This document shows, piece by piece, positions 7,453 to 15,761 of a DNA stretch of 64,000 nucleotides. Every line of letters begins with the position of its first letter. The first letter of the stretch is position 1. The stretch comes from JBDSLU01 sp963844435 (GTDB taxonomy: Bacteria > Acidobacteriota > Vicinamibacteria > Vicinamibacterales > Vicinamibacteraceae): the NCBI GenBank assembly GCA_963844435.1, contig CAWJOG010000021.1, forward strand, positions 372,001 through 436,000, given 5' to 3'. Under the pieces are notes generated by a model, which saw only the letters and a program-made list of their open reading frames with translations, did not search any database and had not been told where the DNA came from. The position numbers and the translations under genes are program-made.

Positions 7453-10185
7453 CTAGGACTTCGCGTCCTTCCAGTTCTCGCCGATCCCGACGTCCACGGT
7501 CAGCGGCACGCTGAGCGCGGCCGCGCCTTCCATCTGCGCCTTCACGATCGCGGCGACCTCGTCGACGGCGTCCGCGCGCGCTTCGATCAACAGCTCGTCG
7601 TGGACGGTGAGGATCATGCGGGCCCGATCGCGCAGCGGCGCGAACGCGTCGTGCAGGTCGATCATCGCGCGCTTGAGGATGTCGGCGGCGGTGCCCTGGA
7701 TCGGCATGTTCACGGCGACGCGCTCCGCCGCGGATCGCAGCATGCCGTTGCGGCTCAGGATGTCCGGCACGCTTCGCCGGCGGCCGTAGAGCGTCGAGAC
7801 GTAGCCCTTCGCCTTGGCTTCGGCGATGGTGCCGTCGAGGAACGCGCGCACGGAGGGGAAGCCGGCGAAGTAGGCGGCGATGAACTCCTTGGCCGCTTCG
7901 GTCGTGACGCCGATGTCGCGCGACAACGTGAACGCCGTCTTTCCGTAGAGCAGCGCGTAGTTGATGATCTTGGCGCGCCGCCGCAGTTCGTGCGTTGAGA
8001 GGCCGCTGTTCTCGCCGAACACCTTGAGCGCGGTGCGGTCGTGGATGTCCTCGTTCACGCGGAACGCTTCCGACAGATTCGGATCGCCGGAGAGGTGCGC
8101 CAGCACGCGCAGCTCGATCTGCGAGTAATCGGCCGAGATCAGCCGCCAGCCGGGCTCGGCGATGAACGCACGCCGGATCTCGCGCCCCAGCTCGGTGCGG
8201 ATGGGGACGTTCTGCAGGTTCGGATCGCGGCTCGAGAGCCGGCCCGTCGCTGCCGTCGTCTGGCTGAACTGCGTGTGGACGCGCCCGGTCTTCGGATGCA
8301 CCAGCGACGGCAGCGCATCGAGATACGTGCCCTTCAGCTTCTGCAGGCCGCGCCAGTCGATCACCTCGCGCGGGAGATCGTGAGTGAGTGCCAGTTCTTC
8401 GAGCACGTCCTGCGCGGTCGACGGCGTCTTCGCCGCGCCGGTGCGCTTGAGCGCCGGCAGCTGCAGCTTCACGAACAGCACGTCGCCGAGCTGCTTGGGC
8501 GAGTTGATGTTGAAGCGCTCGCCCGCGATCCCGTAGATGCGCTCGGCGCGCTCGTCGAGCTCGGCTTCGAGGCGCGCGGCCTGGCCGGCGAGGACGCCGG
8601 TGTCGACGCGGACGCCGGCCCGCTCGAGCGCGACGAGCACGGGGATCAGCGGCCGCTCGAGCGTCTCGTAGACCGGCGTGAGCGCGGCGGCCTGCATCTG
8701 CTCCGCGACGACCGGCGCCACCTGCGCGGCCAGGTCGGCGCGCTCGCCGGCCCACGTCAACAGCGTCGCCGGCGCCACCGCGCCGGGCGAGATCGACTTG
8801 GCGCCCTTGCCGACGATCGACTCGAGCGCGCAGGCGCGATACGTCAGCAGCTCGAGCGCGATCGCGTCCAGCTCCGGTTCGGAGCGGTTGGCGTCGAGCA
8901 GGTAGCTGGCGAGCTCCGTGTCGACGTCGATGCCGGCCAGCGTGACGCCGTGCTCGGCGAGGACGACCGCCGCCTGCTTGAGGCCGTGGCCCACCTTCTT
9001 CACCGCGGCGTCCTCGAGCAGCGCGCGCAGCGCGGGCGGCAGCGTGGCGCGGCCGGGTCCGGCGACGGCGGGCTCGTCGTCGAAGAGACCGCCTTGCGCC
9101 GCCGCCGGCGGCGCGGCATCGGCGGTGCCGTGCGTGTGCGCGAGCGGCACGTAGCGCGCCTGGCAGGCCTTCGTCGAGAGGCTGAGGCCGACCAGCGTGG
9201 CGCGCATCGGCGAGTCGCCGTCCGTGACGACGTGGAGCGCGAACTGCCCGGCGGCGCGGCACTCGGCGACCAGCGCGTCGATGCCGACGGGCTCGACGAC
9301 GGCGTAGTCGCGCTCGACCGCTTCCGCCGTCGGCGCGTACTGCGAGACGAGCGAGCGGAACGCCAGGTCGGTGAACAGCTTGAAGGCGTCGGCGCGAATC
9401 GCGCCGGTGTAACGGCAGGCGTCGGGATCGAAGGTCACCGGGCAGTCGGTGTGAATCGTCACCAGCGCCTGGCTCTGGCGCGCATCCTCGGCGTGGGCGA
9501 GCAGCGCTTCGCGGTAGCGTTTCTGCTGAACCTCGCCGGCCCGCGCGAGCAGCCCGTCGAGCGATCCGAACGCCGCGATCAGATCGCGCGCGCCTTTCTC
9601 GCCGATGCCGGGCACGCCCTTGACGTTGTCGGAGGTATCGCCCATCAGGGCCAGCACGTCGATCACCTGCTCGGGCGGCACCCCGAACTTCTGCTTCACG
9701 CCCTCGGCGTCGTACCACGTGCCCGGATCCCGCGGGTTGTAGACCTTGATCGGGCCGCCGACCAGCTGGAAGAAGTCCTTGTCGCCGGTGACGAGAGCGA
9801 CTTCGAAGCCGCGCGCCGCCGCCTGGCGGGCGAGCGTACCCATGACGTCGTCGGCTTCGTAGCGATCCGTCGTCAGGATCGGTACGCCGAGCGCGCGGCA
9901 GGCCTGGTGCACGAGCGGCACCTGATCGATCAGGTCGGTCGGCATCGGGCTGCGCGTCGCCTTGTAGTCGGCGGCGAGGTCGCGCCGGAAGGTCGGGCCG
10001 GCCAGATCGAACGAGGCGGCGAGGAACTCCGGCTCGTGGTCGGCGATGAGCTTCGTCAGCATCGTGACGAAGCCGTAGACCGCGTGCGTGACCTGCCCGG
10101 AGGCGTTGGTCATCGGCGGCAGCGCGTGGTACGCGCGGTACATCTGGTTGCTGCCGTCGATCAGGAAGAGGCGGGGAGCGGCCAT
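7453..10185 (-). CDS. polA: DNA polymerase I
   Basis: A 910-residue replication and repair polymerase. The 5'-nuclease domain (1-290) has LFLIDGSNQMYRAYHA, YEADDVMGTLA, VTGDKDFFQLV and MGDTSDNVKGVPGIG. The 3'-5' exonuclease region (about 300-490) lacks the catalytic carboxylates: the usual DTE site reads FALHVVTDGD and the KYD site reads LKQAAVV, so proofreading is predicted to be absent. The polymerase domain has motif A SADYSQIELRVLAHLSGD, O-helix RRAKIINYALLYGKTAF and motif C VHDELLIEA. The O-helix has Tyr where E. coli has Phe762. MAAPRLFLIDG at 10185 is preferred over the ATG at 10221; a TATAAC lies 16 bases upstream. Confidence 0.96.
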   Translation of the reverse strand: MAAPRLFLIDGSNQMYRAYHALPPMTNASGQVTHAVYGFVTMLTKLIADHEPEFLAASFDLAGPTFRRDLAADYKATRSPMPTDLIDQVPLVHQACRALGVPILTTDRYEADDVMGTLARQAAARGFEVALVTGDKDFFQLVGGPIKVYNPRDPGTWYDAEGVKQKFGVPPEQVIDVLALMGDTSDNVKGVPGIGEKGARDLIAAFGSLDGLLARAGEVQQKRYREALLAHAEDARQSQALVTIHTDCPVTFDPDACRYTGAIRADAFKLFTDLAFRSLVSQYAPTAEAVERDYAVVEPVGIDALVAECRAAGQFALHVVTDGDSPMRATLVGLSLSTKACQARYVPLAHTHGTADAAPPAAAQGGLFDDEPAVAGPGRATLPPALRALLEDAAVKKVGHGLKQAAVVLAEHGVTLAGIDVDTELASYLLDANRSEPELDAIALELLTYRACALESIVGKGAKSISPGAVAPATLLTWAGERADLAAQVAPVVAEQMQAAALTPVYETLERPLIPVLVALERAGVRVDTGVLAGQAARLEAELDERAERIYGIAGERFNINSPKQLGDVLFVKLQLPALKRTGAAKTPSTAQDVLEELALTHDLPREVIDWRGLQKLKGTYLDALPSLVHPKTGRVHTQFSQTTAATGRLSSRDPNLQNVPIRTELGREIRRAFIAEPGWRLISADYSQIELRVLAHLSGDPNLSEAFRVNEDIHDRTALKVFGENSGLSTHELRRRAKIINYALLYGKTAFTLSRDIGVTTEAAKEFIAAYFAGFPSVRAFLDGTIAEAKAKGYVSTLYGRRRSVPDILSRNGMLRSAAERVAVNMPIQGTAADILKRAMIDLHDAFAPLRDRARMILTVHDELLIEARADAVDEVAAIVKAQMEGAAALSVPLTVDVGIGENWKDAKS

Positions 10186-10226
10186 GTTGGGAGGGGCAGA
10201 AGTTATATCATCCACCCGCATGACGG

Positions 10227-10392
10227 TTAGCAGCCCGTGGTGGAAGTGCCGCGTGGCACCGAGACGGGCGAGGCGCCCGGCGATCCAGGCGGGAGGAGGG
10301 AGAATACCGGGAGTATTCGACCGACGAGCAACGCCGAGCGCCGGGATGCATCGCCCGTCGAATGCAGCGGGACTTCCACCACGGGCTGCTAA
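10227..10392. repeat. REPIN-like imperfect long inverted repeat
   Basis: Two oppositely oriented copies of a unit of about 50 bases flank a short spacer. The outer 21 bases (10227-10247 and 10372-10392) are perfect inverted copies. Inside them GACGGGCGA (10263-10271) and its complement (10351-10359) continue the pairing, followed by CCCGGCG. Smaller nested hairpins lie inside (GTGCC...GGCAC near 10246-10259; GAATAC...GTATTC in the middle). The element sits between polA and the gene starting at 10394. Confidence 0.75.
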
Positions 10393-10393
10393 G

Positions 10394-11149
10394 GTGGGAC
10401 GCCGCGCCTGCGCGCGTCGATTCGTGGCGGGCGCGGTGCTGGGCGCGCTCGTGCTGGCGGTCTCGGCGTGCGGCAGCGGCGGCCTCTTCGGCCGTGAATA
10501 CGAGTACGAGGAAGAGATCTACCTCAAGGTCGACGGCTCGGCGACGGTGGTCGTCAACGCGTCGCTGGCGGCGCTGTCGGCCCTGCGCGGCGCGCCGTCG
10601 TTCGACGACGGGGACGCCGGCGTCGATCGCGACGCGGTCCGCCGCTTCTTCCAGTCGCCGGTCACCGAGGTCACCCGCGTCAGCCGTCCGTGGGAGCGCC
10701 ACGGGCGCAAGTTCGTCCAGGTGCGCGTCGCCACCGCGGACATCCGGTCGCTCAGCAAGTCGGTCCCGTTCGCGTGGTCGGCCTACGCGTTCACGCCGCG
10801 CGGCGAGACGGTGACGTTCGTCCAGACGATGGGGCCGTCGGTGTTGCCGAACGCCAAGGGGCCCTGGCAGGGCAGCGAGCTGGTGGCGGTGCGCCTGCAC
10901 GTGCCGGCGAAGATCCAGTTCCACAACGCGCCGTCGAAGCAGGTCGAGCGCGGCAACATCGTGTCGTGGGAACAGCCGCTGAAGGATCGCCTGGCCGGTC
11001 AGCCGCTGCGCGTCGAAGTGCGGATGGAGCGCAACTCGATCCTTGCCTGGACGCTGACGATCTTCGGCGCGTCCGCCGCCGCCGCGGCGATCCTCTTCGT
11101 CCTCGTGATCTGGTGGGTGCGGCGGAAGGGGCGTCAGGCGGCCGCCTGA
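10394..11149 (+). CDS. probable lipoprotein with C-terminal membrane anchor, unknown function
   Basis: From the GTG at 10394 the product is 251 residues. An n-region rich in arginine leads into VLGALVLAVSAC, a plausible lipobox with Cys near residue 27. A beta-rich domain follows (EEIYLKVDGSATVVVNASL, VQVRVATADIRSL, LVAVRLHVPAKIQFHN) and the protein ends with a membrane segment (TLTIFGASAAAAAILFVLVI) and a basic tail. The frame is open upstream through the inverted repeat to an ATG at 10346, but that N-terminus looks like repeat sequence rather than protein, so the start is uncertain. I do not recognise the family. Confidence 0.7.
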   Translation: MGRRACARRFVAGAVLGALVLAVSACGSGGLFGREYEYEEEIYLKVDGSATVVVNASLAALSALRGAPSFDDGDAGVDRDAVRRFFQSPVTEVTRVSRPWERHGRKFVQVRVATADIRSLSKSVPFAWSAYAFTPRGETVTFVQTMGPSVLPNAKGPWQGSELVAVRLHVPAKIQFHNAPSKQVERGNIVSWEQPLKDRLAGQPLRVEVRMERNSILAWTLTIFGASAAAAAILFVLVIWWVRRKGRQAAA

Positions 11150-11366
11150 TCGCACCCACCCGCAGCCGCCGGCGTCGCCAGCCGGCGCGCCCAGCGTCGG
11201 CTGAGCAGCGACGCGGATCCAGCGGCTGCCTGCGGCAGGTCTGAGGGAACTGCCGCCAACAAACAGTGGGTGAAACGAAAAGGGCGGCAGGTCGCGGCCT
11301 GATACCGGCCGAGCCTGCACGCCCTTCCTGCGTCGAGTCCGGGCCATGTCCAGCCCGCGACCCTCT
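11150..11366. other. convergent intergenic region with inverted repeats
   Basis: This 217-base gap separates the converging lipoprotein and BON genes. It holds CTGCCGCC (11250-11257) and its exact complement (11283-11290), and a GCCGGC...GCCGGC hairpin near 11177-11195. No T-tract, open frame or RNA gene was recognised; either hairpin could help terminate transcription. Confidence 0.35.
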
Positions 11367-11933
11367 TCAGATCTTCTCGAGGTCGTTCTTCATCTCGTCG
11401 TCGGTCCTGAGCGCGTTCTTCACGTCGAAGGCGCCGAAGCCGGTGGCCAGCGAGCGGGCCAGCGCGCGCTCCACGTTGCTGTTGACGACGCCGGCGAGCG
11501 TGACGTGGCCGTTCTTCACGACGATGTGGATCGGCGGCTGCGCCATGTTCGCGTAGTGCCAGAAGGCCGGGTTGCCGTAGATGGCACGCGCGATCCGGAA
11601 GCGCAGCTCGTCGTCGAAGATGGAGACGGGGAGCACCTGGATTTTGTTCTGCACCACGTTGACGCCGGCCACCCGCGAGACGCGGCGCGCGATGTCTTCC
11701 TTCTTGTACGGCATCGTCACGTGACCGCTCAGGGTCACGACGCCGTCCTCGACCGACGCCGAGATGTCATCGAACACGGTGAAGTTGACGTAGCCCAGCA
11801 CCTGGTTCGACACGTCCTTGAAGACGGCGAGGTTGGCGCGGCCGATGATGGCTTCGTCGTCGGCGAACACGTGCGGCGCGAAGCCAAGGGCCAGGGTGAA
11901 TGCGAGCGCGAGACGAGCGATGGACTTCCTCAT
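11367..11933 (-). CDS. periplasmic BON-domain protein
   Basis: A 188-residue exported protein. The start ATG at 11933 has GAAGGTG about 8 bases upstream. Residues 1-24 are a signal peptide ending FAPHVFADD. Two BON (OsmY-type) modules follow: about 40-105 (DISASVEDGVVTLSGHVTMP, then RVSRVAGVNVVQNKI) and about 110-180 (IHIVVKNGHVTLAGVVNSNV). BON proteins sit in the periplasm or at the envelope and are often stress-induced and membrane-binding. It is a single gene with its own upstream region (11934-12144), in which GTCCCC-TCGC-GGGGAC (near 12098-12113) probably ends the upstream ZIP transcript. Confidence 0.88.
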   Translation of the reverse strand: MRKSIARLALAFTLALGFAPHVFADDEAIIGRANLAVFKDVSNQVLGYVNFTVFDDISASVEDGVVTLSGHVTMPYKKEDIARRVSRVAGVNVVQNKIQVLPVSIFDDELRFRIARAIYGNPAFWHYANMAQPPIHIVVKNGHVTLAGVVNSNVERALARSLATGFGAFDVKNALRTDDEMKNDLEKI

Positions 11934-12144
11934 GACGACACCTTCGGGGCGGTACATCTGACCGCCATCAGTGGAGCCGTCGTTGGGCGTTTCCCGCCGG
12001 CTCCGTTCTAACGCTCACATTGATCAAAGCTCGTGCCACGCGGTGTCGTACGCCTGTTCGTTGGATTTCGATCCGATCTGCCGAATCGCACGATCGGGTG
12101 TCCCCTCGCGGGGACGCTGCCGGGCTCGACCGAGTCTGCGAGGG

Positions 12145-12882
12145 CTAGACGAGGAGCATCGTCGCGATGCCCGCGCCGATGAGCAGGGTCTGCCGGACGG
12201 GGTGCCGGCTCTGGTGCTGGCTGTGCAGGCCGGGGATCAGGTCGGCCATCGCGACGTAGAGGAAACCGCCGGCGGCGAACGCGAGCATGTAGGGCAGCGC
12301 GGCGGGCACGTGGCTGGCCGCGGTGTAGACGACCACCGCCCCGACGATGCCGGTCGCGCCGGAGGCGACGTTCAGCAGGAGCGCCCGGCGGGGGCTGTAG
12401 CCGGCGTGGAGCAGGACGCCGAAGTCGCCGAGCTCCTGCGGAATCTCATGCGCGGCGGCGGCGAGCGCCGTGGACAGGCCGAGAGGGGCGGAGGTCAGCA
12501 CGGCCGCGCCGATGATCGCGCCGTCGATGAACGTGTGGAAGGCGTCCCCGACGATGACGAGCGATGCCGCCCGGGAATGGGTGGCGCACTCGTCGTCGCC
12601 CTCGTGGCAGTGCCGCCAGATGACGAGCTTCTCGAGCACGAAGAAGGTCAGGATCCCGGCGAGGAGCGCGAAGACGCCCTGCCGGGCGGGCACCTGCTCC
12701 AGCGCTTCCGGCACCAGGTGCAGGAGCGACGAGCCGAGCAGCGTCCCGACCGCGTAGCTCACGAGCCACGGCACGAGCTTCCCCCGAGCCTCCGCCGGGA
12801 AGAGCAGCAACGCCGCCGCAATCAGCAGCCCCGCGAAGCTGCCGACGAGGCTCAACCCGACCGCCAGCGGCAGACCTTGCAT
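12145..12882 (-). CDS. ZIP-family divalent metal transporter
   Basis: A 245-residue inner-membrane protein with about eight membrane segments that should import zinc or other divalent metals. The two signature helices are present: VIVGDAFHTFIDGAIIGAAV (helix 4, metal ligands His, Asp) and AAAAHEIPQELGDFGVLL (helix 5, His-Glu-Glu). A histidine- and acid-rich loop (IWRHCHEGDDECATH) between helices 3 and 4 could bind metal. MQGLPLAV at 12882 is chosen because a TACAAT lies 8 bases upstream and the longer frame is arginine/proline-rich repeat sequence. Confidence 0.92.
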   Translation of the reverse strand: MQGLPLAVGLSLVGSFAGLLIAAALLLFPAEARGKLVPWLVSYAVGTLLGSSLLHLVPEALEQVPARQGVFALLAGILTFFVLEKLVIWRHCHEGDDECATHSRAASLVIVGDAFHTFIDGAIIGAAVLTSAPLGLSTALAAAAHEIPQELGDFGVLLHAGYSPRRALLLNVASGATGIVGAVVVYTAASHVPAALPYMLAFAAGGFLYVAMADLIPGLHSQHQSRHPVRQTLLIGAGIATMLLV

Positions 12883-12890
12883 CGGCGCGC

Positions 12891-12896
12891 ATTGTA
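12891..12896 (-). promoter_or_regulatory. -10 element of the ZIP gene
   Basis: The minus strand reads TACAAT with 8 bases to the ATG at 12882, which would give a leaderless or nearly leaderless mRNA. A TTGCAG lies 15 bases further upstream, a poor -35. There is no ribosome site in the gap. Confidence 0.5.
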
Positions 12897-12920
12897 GCCG
12901 CAGCGCAGTTTCTGCAACTT

Positions 12921-12973
12921 GCCGCGGCTCAGCCCCGGGCCGAGCCCCGGGGCGAGCCCTGACCCTGGGTTCC
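12921..12973. repeat. GC-rich dispersed intergenic repeat, copy 1
   Basis: This segment (CTCAGCCCCGGGC, then CGAGCCCCGGGGCGAGCCC) shares AAC-n-CGGGCTCAGCCCC-like sequence with the intergenic segments at 24705-24765 and 62430-62473. It lies between the divergent ZIP and methyltransferase-like genes and can fold into several CCCGGG hairpins. Confidence 0.5.
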
Positions 12974-12989
12974 GGTGTCAAATGCGGGC

Positions 12990-13541
12990 ATGGGCTTCTT
13001 CGACGTGTTCGCGAACAACGTGTTCGTCAAGCGGCTGCGCGGGCAAACGGGGCATGCGGACCTGATCGCGCAGATGGTCGGCACCCGCCTGGGCGACCGG
13101 GTCCTCGTCATCGGCGGCGGAGACGGACGACTGGTCGCGGCCGTCGGGGCGCCGACTGGCCTGACCGGCCGGGTCACCGCGGTCGAGCCGGATGCCGCGG
13201 TCGCGAACCGCGTCGAGGTCGCGGCCACTAGTGCCGGGGTCCTGGTGGAGGTGGAGGCGGCCGGCTTCGATCGCCTGCCGTTCGAGGACGCCGCGTTCGA
13301 CGTCGCCCTCGTCCCGATGCCGGCAACGGTCGAGTCGCTCGCCGCCGCGCTGGTGGACACCTGGCGGGTCGTCCGAACCGGCGGACGGGCGATGGTCGTG
13401 GCCGCTGCCGGCGTCCCGGAATCGGCCCGGGTCATCGCCGCGCTGGGCCACGCCGGGTTCCGCGCCGCCCGCCTTCTCAGCGAGCGGGAAGGGCTCGCTT
13501 TCTACGAATCCTCGCGTCCGGCCAGCCGAAATCGCGGGTGA
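12990..13541 (+). CDS. SAM-dependent methyltransferase-like protein
   Basis: A 183-residue Rossmann-fold protein. RVLVIGGGDGRLVAAVGA (residues about 33-50) is the glycine-rich SAM loop, TAVEPDAAVANRVE holds the acidic residue that would bind the ribose, and GFDRLPFEDAAFDVALVPMP resembles the post-motif II region. No substrate-binding domain is visible, so it is either a small methyltransferase or a SAM-binding protein without a known substrate. The ATG at 12990 is preferred; a GTG at 12975 is in frame. It ends 14 bases before the inositol-phosphate synthase gene. Confidence 0.75.
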   Translation: MGFFDVFANNVFVKRLRGQTGHADLIAQMVGTRLGDRVLVIGGGDGRLVAAVGAPTGLTGRVTAVEPDAAVANRVEVAATSAGVLVEVEAAGFDRLPFEDAAFDVALVPMPATVESLAAALVDTWRVVRTGGRAMVVAAAGVPESARVIAALGHAGFRAARLLSEREGLAFYESSRPASRNRG

Positions 13542-13547
13542 TATAGT
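13542..13547 (+). promoter_or_regulatory. -10 element of ino1
   Basis: TATAGT lies 8 bases before the GTG start at 13556 and directly after the stop codon of the methyltransferase-like gene. The expected start point falls within about one base of the GTG, so the mRNA would be leaderless; no ribosome site is present. Confidence 0.55.
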
Positions 13548-13555
13548 GTCCGGCC

Positions 13556-14869
13556 GTGAAAGCACCCGTCGAAATCGCTCCTGCACAAGGCAAGCTCGGC
13601 ATTCTGCTGGTCGGCCTCGGCGCCGTCAGCACCACGTTCATCGCCGGCGTCTTCGCTGTCCGTAAGGGCCTCGCCAAGCCCATCGGTTCGCTCACCCAGA
13701 TGGGGACCGTCCGTCTCGGCAAGAGAACGGACAACCGGACTCCGATGGTGAAGGATTTCGTCCCCCTCGCCAGCCTCGACGACCTCGTCTTCGGCGGCTG
13801 GGACATCTTCGAGGACAACTGCTACGAGGCCGCCAAGACGGCCGGGGTGCTCGACGAGCGCCTCCTCGAGCAGGTGCGGACCGAGATGGAGGGCGTCAAG
13901 CCCATGAAGGCGGTCTTCGACCCCTTCTACGTCAAGCGGCTGCACGGCCCGAACGTCAAGACGGGCACGAACAAGCGGGATCTGGCCGACCAGGTGCGCG
14001 CGGACATCCGCCAGTTCAAGGACGCCAACAAGTGCGACCGGCTGGTGATGATCTGGTGCGGGAGCACCGAGATCTTCGCCCAGGAGGGCCCGGCCCACAA
14101 GGACCTGGCGACCTTCGAGAAGGCGCTCGAGGCGAGCGATCCCTCGATTCCGTCGAGCATGATCTACGCCTACGCCGCCATCAAGGAAGGCATCCCCTAC
14201 GCGAACGGCGCCCCCAACCTCAGCGCCGATATCCCGGCCCTGCAGGAACTGGCGGCCCAGACCAAGACGCCCATCACCGGCAAGGACTTCAAGACCGGCC
14301 AGACGCTGATCAAGTCGGTCATCGCCCCGGGCCTGAAGGCGCGCCTGCTGGGCGTCAACGGCTGGTACTCGACCAACATCCTGGGCAATCGCGACGGCGA
14401 GGTCCTCGACGATCCTGAATCGTTCAAGACCAAGGAAGAGAGCAAGAAGGGCCTGCTCGACTACATCTTCCAGGCCAACCTCTACCCGGATCTCTACGGC
14501 CACCTGCACCACGTCGTCCGCATCAACTACTACCCGCCCCGCGGCGACAACAAAGAGGGCTGGGACAACATCGATCTGGTCGGCTGGCTCGGCTACGAGA
14601 TGCAGCTGAAGATCAACTTCCTGTGCCGCGACAGCATCCTGGCGGCGCCGATCGTCCTCGATCTGGTGCTGTTCCTCGACCTGGCGCGCCGGGCCGGCCT
14701 GAGCGGTATCCAGGAGTGGCTGTCGTTCTACTGGAAGAGCCCGCAGCACGCGCCCTCGGTCTATCCTGAGCACGATCTTTTCATCCAGCTGATGAAGCTC
14801 AAGAACACGCTGCGCTACCTCAAGGGCGAAGAGCTCATCACCCATCTCGGTCGCGAGTACTACGACTGA
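13556..14869 (+). CDS. ino1: myo-inositol-1-phosphate synthase
   Basis: A 437-residue cytosolic enzyme that converts glucose 6-phosphate to inositol 3-phosphate with NAD. The Rossmann nucleotide loop is LGILLVGLGAVSTTFIAG (about 14-31). Family signatures include FGGWDIFEDNCYEAA, GTNKRDLADQV, LVMIWCGSTEIFA, the active-site region ITGKDFKTGQTLIKSVIAP and LGVNGWYSTNILGNRDGEVL. Length is normal for the bacterial and archaeal short form. The start is GTG, with no ribosome site and a TATAGT 8 bases upstream. The product suggests inositol-containing lipids or solutes in this organism. Confidence 0.95.
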   Translation: MKAPVEIAPAQGKLGILLVGLGAVSTTFIAGVFAVRKGLAKPIGSLTQMGTVRLGKRTDNRTPMVKDFVPLASLDDLVFGGWDIFEDNCYEAAKTAGVLDERLLEQVRTEMEGVKPMKAVFDPFYVKRLHGPNVKTGTNKRDLADQVRADIRQFKDANKCDRLVMIWCGSTEIFAQEGPAHKDLATFEKALEASDPSIPSSMIYAYAAIKEGIPYANGAPNLSADIPALQELAAQTKTPITGKDFKTGQTLIKSVIAPGLKARLLGVNGWYSTNILGNRDGEVLDDPESFKTKEESKKGLLDYIFQANLYPDLYGHLHHVVRINYYPPRGDNKEGWDNIDLVGWLGYEMQLKINFLCRDSILAAPIVLDLVLFLDLARRAGLSGIQEWLSFYWKSPQHAPSVYPEHDLFIQLMKLKNTLRYLKGEELITHLGREYYD

Positions 14870-14870
14870 T

Positions 14871-14902
14871 CCCCGGGGCTCCGAGCCCGGGACCCAGGCA
14901 CC
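14871..14902. repeat. short CCCGGG palindrome cluster
   Basis: CCCCGGGGCTCCGAGCCCGGG lies between the ino1 stop and the next start. It can form a short hairpin and resembles, in inverted orientation, the repeats at 12921, 24705 and 62430, but the match is shorter. It may end ino1 transcripts. Confidence 0.3.
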
Positions 14903-14904
14903 AG

Positions 14905-15733
14905 ATGTCAGCTCCCAAGATGCTGCCGGCCCTGTTGGGCGGCCTGTTCATCGGCGTCCTGTCGTCGCTGCCCTACATCAAGGGCGGCAACATCTGCTGC
15001 TGCCTCTGGGTGGTGAGCGGCGGGGTGCTCGCGGCCTGGCTGATGCAGCAGAACACGCCGCGCCCGATCACCGTGGGCGAAGGCGCGCTCGTGGGGCTGC
15101 TCTCCGGCCTCGCCGGCACGCTCGTGTGGGTCGTGCTGGCGATCCTCGGGATGCTCCTGTTCTCGACCACGCCGTTCGACATGGCCGACTTCCAGCGGGC
15201 CATGAGCGAAGGCCGCGACGTCCCGCCCGAGGCGCGCGAAGCGCTCGAGAACCTGAGCCCGGCGGTGATACTGGTCGTCGGCGGCGTCATCTGGGCCGTC
15301 GTCTCGATGGTGTTCGCGACCGTCGGCGGCCTGCTCGGCGCGCTGCTGGTCCGCCGCAAGGGCGGCCCGACATCGGGCCTGCCGCCCGCGCCGCCGCCGA
15401 CGTTCACCCCGCCGACGTTCACGCCGCCGGCCCCGGTCGCGCCGCCGCCGCCCTTCATGCCGCCGCCGCCGTCGCCGCCGCCCCCGCCGCCCATGGACGT
15501 GGCGCCGCCGGCCGCCGGCTTCGCGCCGCCGTCCGCCCGGTCGCCGGTCGACCTGCCGCCGCCTGGCAGCTGGCCGGCGCCGCCGACGGACGACCCGGAC
15601 GTCGGCGACGCGCCAACGATCATGATCCCGGCCCGCGGCCTGAACCTGCCGCCGTCGCCGACAGCCGCCTGCTCCGCCGGCGCCGCCATCCGGTGCGGTG
15701 CCGCCTCCCGACCGCGAGCCCGATTCGCATTGA
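14905..15733 (+). CDS. membrane protein with proline-rich cytoplasmic tail, frameshift
   Basis: Residues 1-150 hold four hydrophobic segments (MLPALLGGLFIGVLSSLPYI; WVVSGGVLAAWLM; VGLLSGLAGTLVWVVLAILG; AVILVVGGVIWAVVSMVFA), with a CCC motif in ICCCLW. From about residue 155 the chain is a low-complexity proline-rich tail. As read the tail changes character at about 15660; removing one base there continues it as QPPAPPAPPSGAVPPPDREP and stops at 15733, which is the inferred end (275 residues). It lies between ino1 and acsA in the same direction. It resembles DUF4199- or Yip1-like small membrane proteins only loosely; function unknown. Confidence 0.65.
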
Positions 15734-15761
15734 CCGCCGTCACGGCGCCTGAGGGGTTGCC

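Noticed and set aside
8041..10230. Open frame of about 730 codons on the plus strand opposite polA
   Set aside because: It is a GC-driven shadow: Arg/Leu/Ala-rich, without domains, and fully antisense to a polymerase with intact motifs.
15390..15560. Repeated CCGCCG/CCGACG units as a possible tandem repeat or CRISPR-like array
   Set aside because: The periodicity is that of proline codons in one reading frame; there are no spacers.
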